From assembly GCF_004346185.1 (NCBI RefSeq), contig NZ_SMAI01000001.1:124001-188000 (forward strand): a DNA stretch of 64,000 nt. Reading direction: 5' to 3'. The notes under the pieces were generated by a model, which was not told where the DNA came from, searched no databases, and was given only the letters and a program-made list of their open reading frames with translations. Positions 8,566 to 16,769 of this stretch are shown here, piece by piece. Positions within the stretch are counted from its first letter, which is position 1; each line of letters begins with the position of its first letter. The position numbers and the translations under genes were made by a program. The DNA is from Aquabacter spiritensis (GTDB lineage: Bacteria > Pseudomonadota > Alphaproteobacteria > Rhizobiales > Xanthobacteraceae).

Positions 8566-9684
8566 TCATCCGCCCACTCCCAATTCCTTCGCCACGGCCT
8601 CGATCCGCGCCTGCGCCGCGGCATCGCCGACAAACGTCGCGCGCGCCGTATCGAGCGCGCCGCGCGCCTTTTCCGCATCGCCCAGCACGCGCCACGCCCG
8701 GGCGAGGCGCAGCCAGCCGTCGAGATCCTTCGGCTCGCTCTTGAGCCGGGTTTCCAGCCGCTCCACCATGCCTTGGATCATGGCGCCGCGCTCCGCGCTG
8801 CTCAACGCGGCCGCGGCGGCGACATCCTCCGCGCTCGGCCCCGGTGTGGCGGGCGCCGGCGCACCGATCCGGGCGAGACCGGCGCGCACGATGCCGGCCC
8901 AGGGCGCGTTCGGCGGCGCCTCGCGCAGCATCTGGCCCCAAATGTCGGCGGCATCTTGGCGGCGGCCGTCCTGCTCGGCGGCGAGGCCGAGAAAATAGCG
9001 CGCCCGCGGCAAGGTGGGATCGAGGGCGAGCGCGGCCTGGAAGGCGCGGACGGCGTCCTGCGTCACGACGCCCTCGGAGCGGACCACCATCGCCTCGCCC
9101 AGCGCCGCCTGCCGTTCGGCGGTCGCGCCGAGCAGGCGCGCCGCCTGCGCATAAGCGCGGACCGCATCGTCCGGCCGGCCGAGCTTGAGATAAACCGGCG
9201 CGAGAATTTCGTAGCCGCGCCCGTCCTGCGGGTTGGCGGCGAGATGATCCTCCACCCGCCGCACCAGGATCGCGACGTCGGACCCGTCCGGCGGCGCGGA
9301 CAGCCGGGCGGCGAGCGGCATGCCCGGCACGCTTGGCGTGCCGAGGGCGGCATAGAGGCCGGCGCCGAAGGCCGGAATGAGCACCAGGGCGGCGAGCGCG
9401 GCCACGCGCCGGCGCCCGGCGGTGCTTGCCCCTGCGGCCGCCGGCGCGGTGTCGGCCGACAGAAGGCGCCGGGCCACTTCGAGGCGCGCCGCCTCGGCCT
9501 GTTCCGGCGGGAGGCGGCCGGAAGCCGCGTCGCGGTCGAGTTCGGCCAATTGGTCGCGATAGACCGCAAGGTCCGCCTCGCGCGCCGCGCGTTCGGTGCG
9601 CTGCCGGCTCAACGGCCAAAGCACCGCCATCACCGCGAGGGCGGTCATGAACGCGAAGGCCGCGAAAAGCGGAGCGGATATCAT
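8566..9684 (-). CDS. ccmI: Cytochrome c maturation protein CcmI/CycH
   Basis: A 372-residue inner-membrane protein that presents apocytochrome c to the CcmF/H lyase. Two transmembrane segments (about residues 5-22 and 95-112) flank a cytoplasmic loop with [15 protein letters not shown], followed by a periplasmic TPR region (about 150-370) with repeats such as [22 protein letters not shown]. The start at 9684 (MISAPLF) fits the family; the extra N-terminal residues from 9720 have no support. It is first in the ccmI-E-F-(insert)-H operon, so the promoter should lie in 9685-9824, shared divergently with the YidB-like gene. Confidence 0.93.
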   Translation of the reverse strand: MISAPLFAAFAFMTALAVMAVLWPLSRQRTERAAREADLAVYRDQLAELDRDAASGRLPPEQAEAARLEVARRLLSADTAPAAAGASTAGRRRVAALAALVLIPAFGAGLYAALGTPSVPGMPLAARLSAPPDGSDVAILVRRVEDHLAANPQDGRGYEILAPVYLKLGRPDDAVRAYAQAARLLGATAERQAALGEAMVVRSEGVVTQDAVRAFQAALALDPTLPRARYFLGLAAEQDGRRQDAADIWGQMLREAPPNAPWAGIVRAGLARIGAPAPATPGPSAEDVAAAAALSSAERGAMIQGMVERLETRLKSEPKDLDGWLRLARAWRVLGDAEKARGALDTARATFVGDAAAQARIEAVAKELGVGG

Positions 9685-9824
9685 GTCCCAAGCCGTTAGC
9701 GGAGGACGCCGGCAAAGCAAAGGCTGCTTTCCGTCGCGGGACGGCTTGACGCGCCCGCCTCTCCGAGCCGTGATCGAACGGACCGCGATCTGATATATTG
9801 ACCTGTCTCAAACCTGGAGGGCGC

Positions 9825-10208
9825 ATGGCCCTGTTCGACCATCTCGGCGCCGCACTCGGCAAAGGCGGCGCATTTTCCGGCTTCCTGGCCTCCGCCCTGT
9901 CCAGCCAAGTGCCGGCCCGCCTCTCCGCGGCGCTGGCGGCCAGCCCCTATGGCGATCTCGACGGTCTCCTGGAGCGGTTCCGCGAGGCGGGCTTCGGCGC
10001 CGAAGTCGAGTCCTGGCTCGGCGCGGGTGCGAACCTTCCGCTCACCGCCGAGCAGATCATGGAAGTGATCGACCCGATGACCCTGGGCGACCTCGCCGGC
10101 GCGCTCGGCGTGCCGCCGACCATGCTGCCGGGGCTGATCGCGCAATATCTGCCCCTCGCGGTGGACAAGCTCAGCCCGAACGGCGTCATCGAACTGCCGC
10201 CGGCCTGA
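9825..10208 (+). CDS. YidB-like (DUF937) protein
   Basis: A 127-residue soluble protein. GGAGG lies just before the ATG at 9825. The C-terminal half contains the family's pattern of LTAEQI, GDLAGALGVPP and a DKLSPNG motif, as in the YidB/DUF937 group. It has no signal peptide. It is divergent from ccmI and convergent with the lipoprotein gene at 10216. The function of the family is not established. Confidence 0.85.
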   Translation: MALFDHLGAALGKGGAFSGFLASALSSQVPARLSAALAASPYGDLDGLLERFREAGFGAEVESWLGAGANLPLTAEQIMEVIDPMTLGDLAGALGVPPTMLPGLIAQYLPLAVDKLSPNGVIELPPA

Positions 10209-10215
10209 GCGTCCC

Positions 10216-10647
10216 TCAGACGGTGTCGGTCCTGACCACCGTCCAGCCGCCTTCCGGCGCGCGGCAGGCGGCGCCGCGCGCGAGCTGGGGCCGGTTCTGC
10301 ACGAAAATCGTGTGGGTGAAGTCGCGGCAGCGCACGAAGCCCGCGCGCGAATAGGCCGGGCCGGCGATGACCGTGCCATAGACCCCGTTGTCGCCGCGCC
10401 AGCCGACCGGCGTGCCCGGTCCGCCCTCTTCCAAAGCCGCGATCTCGGCGGCGACCGCGCGGCGGCGGTCCGCTTCGTCCAGATTCGCGCCGATGGCATT
10501 GTTCAGGACGCCGCCCTGCGCGACGGGAGGCGGGAGCGCGGCATTGGTCGTCCCGGTCCCCCGGGCGCCGGGCTGCCCGCCGATGGTGACGCACGCGCCG
10601 AGCGCAGCGCAGACCAGAGCGACGACAACCAGCCGAACCGCGAGCAT
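10216..10647 (-). CDS. 17-kDa-antigen-like outer-membrane lipoprotein
   Basis: A 143-residue protein with a lipoprotein signal peptide whose lipobox is near residue 19 (LGACVT). A low-complexity spacer leads to a C-terminal domain with the pattern GFVRCRDFTHTIFVQ and ACRAPEGGWTVV, as in the rickettsial 17-kDa surface antigen-like domain (two conserved cysteines). The ATG at 10647 gives the signal peptide; the longer open frame upstream is not supported. It lies directly downstream of feuQ on the same strand with about 240 bp between. Confidence 0.7.
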   Translation of the reverse strand: MLAVRLVVVALVCAALGACVTIGGQPGARGTGTTNAALPPPVAQGGVLNNAIGANLDEADRRRAVAAEIAALEEGGPGTPVGWRGDNGVYGTVIAGPAYSRAGFVRCRDFTHTIFVQNRPQLARGAACRAPEGGWTVVRTDTV

Positions 10648-10850
10648 GACCCATCCCCCGCGCGACGGCGCCGCGCCTGTCCGGAGGATTGGCGGCAAAG
10701 CCGGGCGCGCGCAAGAGGGCAAGATGCCCTTGCGTCCGTTCGACCCTGCATCGGGACCCGTCATGCGGGGAAAGATACCGTCCCGGCGCCGTGGGTCCGA
10801 TCGGAGTCTCCGCGCATGTTCGCCAGGAGCGAAGCGGCACCGCGCGCCCG

Positions 10851-10887
10851 CGCCGATCCGCGTGCATCGCAACCCGATCGGATCGGA
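10851..10887. repeat. GATCGG-rich palindromic repeat (family B, copy 1)
   Basis: A roughly 35-bp element beginning CGCCGATC and ending CCGATCGGATCGGA, related to two tandem copies at 38498-38529 and 38556-38590. It lies just after the feuQ stop codon and could form a hairpin in its 3' end. See the matching repeat entry. Confidence 0.5.
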
Positions 10888-10889
10888 CT

Positions 10890-12275
10890 CTAAGCCGCCG
10901 GCAGAAAGAGTTCGGCCCGCAGGCCGCCGATCGGCGCGGTGCCGAGTTCGAGCTGGCCGCCATAGAGGGTGGCGAGTTCCTGGACGATCGACAGGCCGAG
11001 CCCCGAACCCGGCTTGGATTCGTCGAGGCGGCGGCCGCGGCGCCCCACCTCTTCGCGTTTGGCGGGGGCGAGGCCGGGACCGTCATCGTCGATGACGATG
11101 CGCAGGAATCCGCGGTCGAACGGCTGGGCCGGGGGCGCGGTGAAGACTTCCACCTCGACCTGGCCGTGCGCCCATTTGCAGGCATTGTCGATGAGGTTGC
11201 CCACCATTTCCTCGATGTCCTGCCGCTCGCCGCGGAACTGAACGTCTTCCGGGCAGCGTATGTCGATGGCGAGGTCCCGCGCGCGGTGCATCTTCTCCAT
11301 GGTGCGCGCCATGGCGAGCAGCAGAGGGTGGAGGTCGCACACCGTCACCGGCATCGACACGCGGGCCGCCAGCCGCGCCCGTTCGAGATGGTGCGCCACC
11401 TGATCGCGCATCACGCCGGCCTGATCGCGCACCCGCTGCGCCAAAGGATCGTCGCGCGTCCCGGCCTCGTTGAGCAGCACCGACAAAGGTGTCTTCAGGG
11501 CATGGGCGAGATTGCCGACATGGGTCCGAGCGCGCTCCACCACCTCCCGGTTCGCCTCGATCAAGCCGTTGACCTCGCGCACCAGGGGGCCGACCTCTTC
11601 GGGATAGTCCTCGTCCAGCGTCTCGGCCTTGCCGGACCGCACATCGGCGAGGTCGCGCGACAGGCGCTCCAGCGGACGAAGCCCGAAGCGGATCTGGAAC
11701 AGCACGATCAGAAGAAAGGCGAGGCCGAGAACCGCGAAGGTGCCGACCAGAGCGAGATTGAAGCTCGCAATCTCGCCGTCGATCTCGGACGCGTCCCCGG
11801 CGACGGTGACGACGAAGCGCCCATCGGTGCCGAGATCGAGCGCGCGCTGCACCGCGCGCAGGCGCTGCCCCTCCGGCCCGATGATGTAACCCTGCCGGAT
11901 CCCGCCGGCATCCGGCAGGCCGGAGGCTTCGAGCAGCGGCAAAGCGGTATCCACCAGCGACCGCGAGACGCGGTTGCGCGGCGTGTCCGGGTCCGTGCGG
12001 GCGACCTGCCAATACCAGCCCGACATGGGAAACAGGAACAGCGGCTCCCCGAGCGCCTGGGGGGCGGGCAGCTCGGCACCCGGCCCGTTGCCGGCGACCT
12101 CCGCGACGATGGTTTTGAGATAGATTTCCAGCCGGCGGTCGAAGGCGCGCTCGGTGCCGGTCCGGTACAGCGAGGACAGGACGAAGCCGATCACCAGCAG
12201 CACCGCCGCGGTGACGACCACGCCCGAAAGGAACAGGCGGAAGGCCAGCGAACCCGTGCCGAGCTGCGCCCGCAT
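10890..12275 (-). CDS. feuQ: FeuQ-type sensor histidine kinase
   Basis: A 461-residue transmembrane kinase. TM1 is at about 10-33, a periplasmic sensor domain runs to about 172, TM2 is at about 173-195, then HAMP, then the dimerisation helix with the phospho-accepting His258 (NLAHALKTP). The ATPase domain has the N box NLIDNACKWA, G1 DDDGPG and G2 GSGLGLSI. It follows its response regulator by 25 bp. Sequence style and linkage with cyc and degP genes match FeuQ of rhizobia, reported to control cyclic glucan export in Sinorhizobium; the signal sensed here is unknown. Confidence 0.85.
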   Translation of the reverse strand: MRAQLGTGSLAFRLFLSGVVVTAAVLLVIGFVLSSLYRTGTERAFDRRLEIYLKTIVAEVAGNGPGAELPAPQALGEPLFLFPMSGWYWQVARTDPDTPRNRVSRSLVDTALPLLEASGLPDAGGIRQGYIIGPEGQRLRAVQRALDLGTDGRFVVTVAGDASEIDGEIASFNLALVGTFAVLGLAFLLIVLFQIRFGLRPLERLSRDLADVRSGKAETLDEDYPEEVGPLVREVNGLIEANREVVERARTHVGNLAHALKTPLSVLLNEAGTRDDPLAQRVRDQAGVMRDQVAHHLERARLAARVSMPVTVCDLHPLLLAMARTMEKMHRARDLAIDIRCPEDVQFRGERQDIEEMVGNLIDNACKWAHGQVEVEVFTAPPAQPFDRGFLRIVIDDDGPGLAPAKREEVGRRGRRLDESKPGSGLGLSIVQELATLYGGQLELGTAPIGGLRAELFLPAA

Positions 12276-12300
12276 GTCTAGCGCTGGACGACGGGCGCCC

Positions 12301-12972
12301 TCATCGCGGCGCCTCCGGAGGCGCGATGAGATAGCCGAGGCCGCGGACGGTCTGGATCAGATCGGGATCGATCTTCTTGCGCAGCCGCCCGACGAACACC
12401 TCGATCGTATTCGAATCGCGGTCGAAATCCTGATCGTAGAGATGCTCGACCAGTTCTCCGCGCGACACCACGCGGCCGGCATGATGCATGAGATAGGCGA
12501 GCAGCCGATATTCGTGGCTGGTCAGCTTCACCGAGCTGCCGCTCACCGAGACGCGGCCCGAGCGGGTGTCGAGACGCACCGGACCGCAGACCAGTTCGCT
12601 GCTGGCATGGCCGGTGGCGCGGCGCAGCAAGGCGCGCAGGCGCGCCAGCACTTCCTCCATGTGGAACGGCTTGGTCACGTAATCGTCGGCGCCGGCATCG
12701 AAGCCCTGCACCTTGTCGCTCCAGCGGTCGCGCGCGGTGAGGATCAGGACCGGCATGGTCCGCCGCGCCCGGCGCCAGCTTTCGAGCACCGAGATCCCGT
12801 CGACCTTCGGCAGCCCGATGTCGAGGATGACCGCGTCGTAAGGTTCGGTGTCCCCGAGAAACAAACCCTCGTCGCCGTCGAACGCCGTATCGACCGCATA
12901 GCCGGCCTCCCCCAGCGCCGTCACCAGCTGCCGATTCAGGTCCGGATCGTCTTCAACCACAAGGAGCCGCAC
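12301..12972 (-). CDS. feuP: FeuP-type OmpR/PhoB-family response regulator
   Basis: A 223-residue response regulator. The receiver domain has acidic residues EDD (7-9), phospho-accepting Asp51 and Lys101. The winged-helix DNA-binding domain runs from about 125 to 220, with LTSHEYRLLAYLMHHAGRVV and the recognition region DSNTIEVFVGRLRKKI. The start is GTG at 12972. The protein is very close to rhizobial FeuP in my memory. Five 14-bp direct repeats lie 59-128 bp upstream of the start, the right place for autoregulation by a protein class that binds direct repeats. Confidence 0.9.
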   Translation of the reverse strand: MRLLVVEDDPDLNRQLVTALGEAGYAVDTAFDGDEGLFLGDTEPYDAVILDIGLPKVDGISVLESWRRARRTMPVLILTARDRWSDKVQGFDAGADDYVTKPFHMEEVLARLRALLRRATGHASSELVCGPVRLDTRSGRVSVSGSSVKLTSHEYRLLAYLMHHAGRVVSRGELVEHLYDQDFDRDSNTIEVFVGRLRKKIDPDLIQTVRGLGYLIAPPEAPR

Positions 12973-13030
12973 GATGCCTGTTGCACTCCGTTTTCAAGCC
13001 GAGCCCGACATTGCCAGAAGACGGCGCGAG

Positions 13031-13100
13031 CGTCACGTTTCGCACGTCACGTTTTGCACGTCACGTTTGGCACGTCGCGTTCCGCACGTCACGGTCCGCG
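13031..13100. repeat. Five tandem 14-bp repeats upstream of feuP
   Basis: Five head-to-tail copies of a 14-bp unit, CGTCACGTTTCGCA in copy 1, with a variable third quarter (TTTC, TTTT, TTTG, GTTCC, GGTCC variants) and a constant CGTCACG/CGTCGCG lead. The array fills most of the gap between the spanin gene stop (13107) and the feuP start (12972). It could be a response-regulator binding array, a variable-number repeat or a transcript-end structure. Copy number may differ between strains. Confidence 0.85.
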
Positions 13101-13106
13101 CTTGCC

Positions 13107-13325
13107 TTACCGCCAGCCGCAGAGCGTGCGGCCCGCGGCATTGTGTGCCTTGGCCTGGCGGATCGTGTCGTCGCTGTCGGCCGCCGACCAGCGGATCGGC
13201 GCGGCCGCGGCACAGAACACGTCAGTCCCGCCGGAAGCCGTCATCGTCGCGCAGCCGGCCAGCACCAGAATCGGCATCAGCAGCGGCACGCGCGCGGCGC
13301 GCCACGGAAATCGCCCGGTTCGCAT
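13107..13325 (-). CDS. Rz1-like outer-membrane spanin lipoprotein
   Basis: A 72-residue lipoprotein with signal peptide and lipobox at about residue 25 (LVLAGCAT). The C-terminal part FCAAAAPIRWSAADSDDTI and HNAAGRTLCGW matches a small lipoprotein common in alphaproteobacterial prophages. It overlaps the 3' end of the preceding membrane-protein gene by 104 bp in another frame, the classic Rz/Rz1 layout. The inferred role is to span the envelope with its inner-membrane partner and fuse the membranes at lysis. Confidence 0.7.
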   Translation of the reverse strand: MRTGRFPWRAARVPLLMPILVLAGCATMTASGGTDVFCAAAAPIRWSAADSDDTIRQAKAHNAAGRTLCGWR

Positions 13326-13548
13326 CTTCTTTCTCCTTCGCCTGGCGGTCGTTCCATCCCCTCTGGCGCGCGCGCCGCCCCGCCGCGAGCGCGAGCAGGA
13401 GCGCGCCGGCCGCCATTGCGAGCTTGAGCGCGGCCCGCATGCCGAGCAGCCGCGCGGCGAAAACCAGACCGGTGCCGATCAATCCGGCGCCGGCCGCCGC
13501 CTGGATCCACCAGGGCACGGCATAGACGACGAAATCGTGCAGGCTCAT
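13222..13548 (-). CDS. Rz-like inner-membrane spanin/holin-type protein
   Basis: A 108-residue protein with two hydrophobic segments (about 5-35 and 37-56) followed by a charged, alpha-helical tail rich in Arg, Lys, Asp and Glu (GWNDRQAKEKEDANRAI). It starts in a 4-base ATGA overlap with the endolysin gene stop and shares 104 bp with the lipoprotein gene downstream. The order endolysin, membrane protein, nested lipoprotein is typical of phage lysis cassettes. Whether it acts as i-spanin, holin or both is not decidable from sequence. Confidence 0.65.
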   Translation of the reverse strand: MSLHDFVVYAVPWWIQAAAGAGLIGTGLVFAARLLGMRAALKLAMAAGALLLALAAGRRARQRGWNDRQAKEKEDANRAISVARRARAAADADSGAGRLRDDDGFRRD

Positions 13549-14315
13549 GCCGCCGCCCTCTGCCGGACGACGAAGCGCCATCCCCCGATCGCGAGAGCGG
13601 CAAGGATCGCGGCAGCAAGCGCCCATTGCAGCGGACCCGGAGCCGACGCCGCATTGACCAGCGCTCCGGCGACCGCGATGCCGCCCGCAACGGCTTCGGG
13701 CGTGCGAGCGATGGTGGCGAGCGCCTGGTCGGACGGAGCCGCACGCGCACCCGCCGTCGCGCCCCCCTCCGAGTCCGCCGGGAGCAGCGGAACGCCGCGC
13801 GCAAGCGCACCGGCATCGCGCCGCACATCGGCGACGCGCGCGGCCCATCCTTTGCCGAAGACCGGCCAGGTGCGCAGCCCGCGCAACATGGCGAGCCGCT
13901 GGTCGCACAGCGCTTCCACCACCGCGCCGCGATCAAGCGCCGCCTGCGCCGCCGACAGAGTGACGGCGCCGATCTGGCCGTCGGCCGCAAGGCCCAGCGC
14001 CCGCTGGAGCCATTTGGCGGCCTGGACCGGCCCGGAATTCACCGCGGCGTCGAACACCGCATAATCGAGGCCGGCCGGCAGGTCGTCGCCGCGCACCGCG
14101 TCCCAATACTGGGTGCGGTAGATCGCCTGAAGTTCGGCCTCCTCGATCAGCTTCACCGAGCGCGGGGACAGTCCCCGGCGCGCCCGGTGGGCGTCGTAGA
14201 CGCGCTGGATCACGCCCTTATTGGTGGGGCCACCGGGATCGGCGGGGTGGTTGGAATAGCCGCCCTCGTGGCGCAGCACGCGCGCGAGCGCCGCGCCGTA
14301 GCTGGACGCTGTCAT
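13545..14315 (-). CDS. GH108 N-acetylmuramidase-type endolysin with membrane tail
   Basis: A 256-residue peptidoglycan hydrolase. The N-terminal GH108 domain has the signature HEGGYSNHPADPGGPTNKGV with catalytic Glu17, and a peptidoglycan-binding 3 domain-like part follows to about residue 170. The C-terminal quarter is a linker and one or two hydrophobic segments (about 210-250), so the enzyme is probably membrane-anchored or membrane-delivered. It leads the lysis cassette downstream of the GTA genes. RcGTA of Rhodobacter has its endolysin and holin at a separate locus, so this contiguous arrangement is notable. Confidence 0.88.
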   Translation of the reverse strand: MTASSYGAALARVLRHEGGYSNHPADPGGPTNKGVIQRVYDAHRARRGLSPRSVKLIEEAELQAIYRTQYWDAVRGDDLPAGLDYAVFDAAVNSGPVQAAKWLQRALGLAADGQIGAVTLSAAQAALDRGAVVEALCDQRLAMLRGLRTWPVFGKGWAARVADVRRDAGALARGVPLLPADSEGGATAGARAAPSDQALATIARTPEAVAGGIAVAGALVNAASAPGPLQWALAAAILAALAIGGWRFVVRQRAAA

Positions 14316-14420
14316 TGCCCTCTCCTATGGTTCGGGGGTCGGAAAGCGGTGTTTCGCCGTGGCGCGCCGCGCTCAGGTTGCACGACGCCGTCGGCGCGCG
14401 GTTCAATGCGAGGACTTTGA

Positions 14421-14651
14421 ATGGAACGGATCCTGGGGCGGATCTTCCTGATTTTTGTCCTTATTTTACTGACGTTCGTCTTCTATCTGCAGGTCAATTC
14501 GCTGGGAATGTACGTTCCGTTGCGCGCGATCATGAGCTGGGAGAAGCGCCAGGACGAGATCGACTGCTATTACTTCACCGGCGTCCACTTTCAGAAGGTG
14601 ACCTATCATACGGCCCGGCAGGAATGTCCGCCCTGGATCGACATCTATTGA
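14421..14651 (+). CDS. Small single-pass membrane protein, unknown
   Basis: A 76-residue protein with one hydrophobic segment (residues 5-25, ILGRIFLIFVLILLTFVFYL) and a soluble tail with two cysteines (IDCYYF and ECPPW). It is on the plus strand, convergent with the 80-residue gene at 14645-14887 (7-bp overlap at the 3' ends), and divergent from the endolysin gene. Its own promoter should lie in 14316-14420. The family is not recognised. Confidence 0.65.
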   Translation: MERILGRIFLIFVLILLTFVFYLQVNSLGMYVPLRAIMSWEKRQDEIDCYYFTGVHFQKVTYHTARQECPPWIDIY

Positions 14652-14887
14652 TCGGGGGACGCGGGACCGGCGGCGGTGGGCCAGTCCTGCGCCGCCACGG
14701 CGCGCTGCGGGCAGCCGGCCAGGCGCGCGTGATGCGCCGCGTGCGCGGGATCCGCGAGCACCGCCACCGGCAGCGCCCATGTCAGGCCATCGGCCAGCGG
14801 GACGGGGGCGAGCACGGCGTCCGTCGCGCCCGGGCCGCGAACCGCATCGGCAGTCGCCGCGTCGAGGAGAATGAACAGCCCGGTCAT
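14645..14887 (-). CDS. Small protein at the end of the GTA tail-fibre genes
   Basis: An 80-residue Ala-rich protein starting in a 4-base ATGA overlap with the gene at 14884-15702, so it is translationally coupled to the GTA tail genes. It has no clear signal peptide, one weakly hydrophobic start (MTGLFILLDA) and four His close together (DPAHAAHHARL). Not recognised; it may be a fibre chaperone or a small tail-tip subunit. Confidence 0.5.
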   Translation of the reverse strand: MTGLFILLDAATADAVRGPGATDAVLAPVPLADGLTWALPVAVLADPAHAAHHARLAGCPQRAVAAQDWPTAAGPASPDQ

Positions 14888-15702
14888 AGCGCCCCCACTT
14901 CGGTCAGATAGGTCTGCGTCGCCGCGTGCAGGTCCGCCATCTCCTGTCCGGTCAGGCCCGCCCCGATAAAGCCCATGGCGATGGTGCGGGACGTCGGGTG
15001 CGCCGGGTCGACACCGCCGTTGCGGGATTGGCCCATCAGGTAGAAGGGGGCGTTCGGCGGTTCGACGGAGGCGAGGCTCGTGACGGCGAAGACCGTCGCG
15101 TTCCGATAGGTGGTGAAGCCCGCGGGCCCGGTCCGGGACGCCGCGAACAGGCCGAGCGAGGTCGAATTGTCGGTGTAGGTCTGCTCGCCGCAATTGACCC
15201 CCACCATGGCCAGAAATGCGTAGGGCAGCGGGAAGATATAGGCCAGCCGCAACGGCGGCCCGGAATCCGCGCCGATGAGCGCCGTGAATTCCACCGCTTC
15301 GGTCAGCGACCAGGCGCCGAAGGACGCGCTGTCCTGGGTGTAGCGGCCGCCCGCCGTCGCGGCGTTGAAGCCGGTGGAAAGGGCCTGGGTGACGCCGTCG
15401 CCGACATAGCCCCGGTTTGGGATGAAAGCCGGGCTGTTCAGGGTCGCGAGCGTGTAGGCGTCCTGGATCCAGTTCAGCCGCGCCGCCTGGGCGTCGTGCG
15501 CGGCGAGGAGATAGAGCGCGTCGAGCTTGGCCCAGATTCCGGCGGCGATCAGGGCGCGCACCAGGATGTCGATGGCGCCCGCCCGGGGCGGCGGCACCGC
15601 CATCCGGGCGATGAGCGCGGCGGTCTGCGCCGCGCGCGTCGGGCGGGCGTGCCGCCGCCGGAGGAGCGCGGCGCTGGGGATGTCGAGGCCGATCCCGGTC
15701 AT
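14884..15702 (-). CDS. Putative GTA/phage tail-fibre or tail-tip protein
   Basis: A 272-residue protein with an N-terminal helical part (to about residue 75) and a beta-rich C-terminal part with many Gly, Thr and aromatic residues, resembling a carbohydrate-binding or fibre knob domain found beside phage tail genes (for example LNWIQDAYTLATLNSPAF near residue 77). It is coupled by ATGA overlaps on both sides. From its place after the host-specificity gene and the DUF2793 protein, I infer a role in receptor contact. It has no catalytic motif I can name. Confidence 0.6.
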   Translation of the reverse strand: MTGIGLDIPSAALLRRRHARPTRAAQTAALIARMAVPPPRAGAIDILVRALIAAGIWAKLDALYLLAAHDAQAARLNWIQDAYTLATLNSPAFIPNRGYVGDGVTQALSTGFNAATAGGRYTQDSASFGAWSLTEAVEFTALIGADSGPPLRLAYIFPLPYAFLAMVGVNCGEQTYTDNSTSLGLFAASRTGPAGFTTYRNATVFAVTSLASVEPPNAPFYLMGQSRNGGVDPAHPTSRTIAMGFIGAGLTGQEMADLHAATQTYLTEVGAL

Positions 15703-16022
15703 CGGTCGCTCAGGGCGTAGATCGACAGGCCGGCCGTGGTGCCGGTCGCCCAGACCCGCCGGATCTGGACCGGCGGGAGCGGCTGGAGCCCCGGCGGGGC
15801 GATCAGGTCGACCGTCTCGGCATCGCTCGCCGCGCCGACGCAGGTGACGCGCACCCGGCCCACCCCGTCGGCGACACCCTCGGGGACATAGAGCCACAGG
15901 CTCTTGGCGTAGGGCGCGAGGTCCGCGGTGTCGGACGGCACGATCGCGCGCATCCGCCGCGCCGGCGAGGATGCGGACGGCGAGAGGCTGCGCAGGGGAT
16001 CCTGCGCGGACTGGTAGGCCAT
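15699..16022 (-). CDS. Small GTA/phage tail-associated protein
   Basis: A 107-residue protein. The ATG at 16022 has AAGGAG 6 bases upstream; the ATG at 16028 is too close to that ribosome site. The middle resembles a small beta-sandwich (SLWLYVPEGVADGVGRV) of the type seen in phage-encoded structural proteins that decorate tails or capsids. It is coupled to the next gene by an ATGA overlap. It probably belongs to the tail fibre or baseplate periphery; function inferred only from position. Confidence 0.6.
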   Translation of the reverse strand: MAYQSAQDPLRSLSPSASSPARRMRAIVPSDTADLAPYAKSLWLYVPEGVADGVGRVRVTCVGAASDAETVDLIAPPGLQPLPPVQIRRVWATGTTAGLSIYALSDR

Positions 16023-16045
16023 GGACATCTCCTTGATGGGCCGCG

Positions 16046-16747
16046 TCAGGCGGCGGGTCCGGGGCAGAGGATGAGATGGGCGGCGACGCGCACCCGGCCG
16101 CCCGAAAACGCGCCGCCATTGGCGGTGAGGCGCACCGGCGTCGGGGCATAGACGGCGCTGGGGCCGATCACCCCGACATTGGAGGCGCCCACGGCGATGC
16201 CGAGCGCGCCGCCGAATTTCGCCGGCTCCCCGGCCAGGCCGCAATCATAGGAGGCCGCGCCGGTCACCGCCGCCAGGGTGCGGGTCGAAACCGCGAGCAC
16301 GATCGCCCGCGCGGGGATCGCCTGGACCGTGTCGACATGGGCACCGGACAGGAGAACATCCTCCTCCAGCACCAGCGCCTCCACGGCCGCGCGGTGCGCG
16401 CTCGCCGCGAGCGGCGAGACGAAGGCGGTGCCGTCGAACACCCGCAGCCGGCCTTCCCCCGCGAGATAGGCACAGACGCCCGGGCGCACCGGGTAGAAGT
16501 CCCACGCCCCGGCCTCATAGGCGGCGATCCGGCCGGACTGGCCGGCCCAGGCGCCGCTCGCCCCCGCCGGCACGAACCAGCACTGCCCGTCGGACGGCGC
16601 GGCGGGCGGCGCGCTCACCGTGAGGCTTTCGAGGCTGAGCTGGGCCAGCGCGTCGAGCTGGCGCAGCGCGGCATTGTGGGTGACGTGCTTCTGCGCCTGC
16701 GCGGCGGCGAGATACGGCAGGCCGAGCCGGGCGGTGGCGTCGGGCAT
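16046..16747 (-). CDS. DUF2793 tail protein
   Basis: A 233-residue protein with the DUF2793 N-terminal pattern (LGLPYLAAAQAQKHVTHNAA, then DGQCWFVPAGASGAWAGQSG), a family I recall as encoded next to the GTA host-specificity gene and in alphaproteobacterial prophages. The C-terminal third is variable (from about residue 150) and may be a receptor-binding part. GGAGG lies upstream of the ATG at 16747. It is 22 bp downstream of the host-specificity gene and in the same transcript. Confidence 0.82.
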   Translation of the reverse strand: MPDATARLGLPYLAAAQAQKHVTHNAALRQLDALAQLSLESLTVSAPPAAPSDGQCWFVPAGASGAWAGQSGRIAAYEAGAWDFYPVRPGVCAYLAGEGRLRVFDGTAFVSPLAASAHRAAVEALVLEEDVLLSGAHVDTVQAIPARAIVLAVSTRTLAAVTGAASYDCGLAGEPAKFGGALGIAVGASNVGVIGPSAVYAPTPVRLTANGGAFSGGRVRVAAHLILCPGPAA

Positions 16748-16769
16748 GGAAACCTCCTTGGACAGCGGA

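Noticed and set aside
13031-13100. CRISPR array
   Set aside because: Repeats are 14 bp and directly adjacent, with no spacers and no cas genes.
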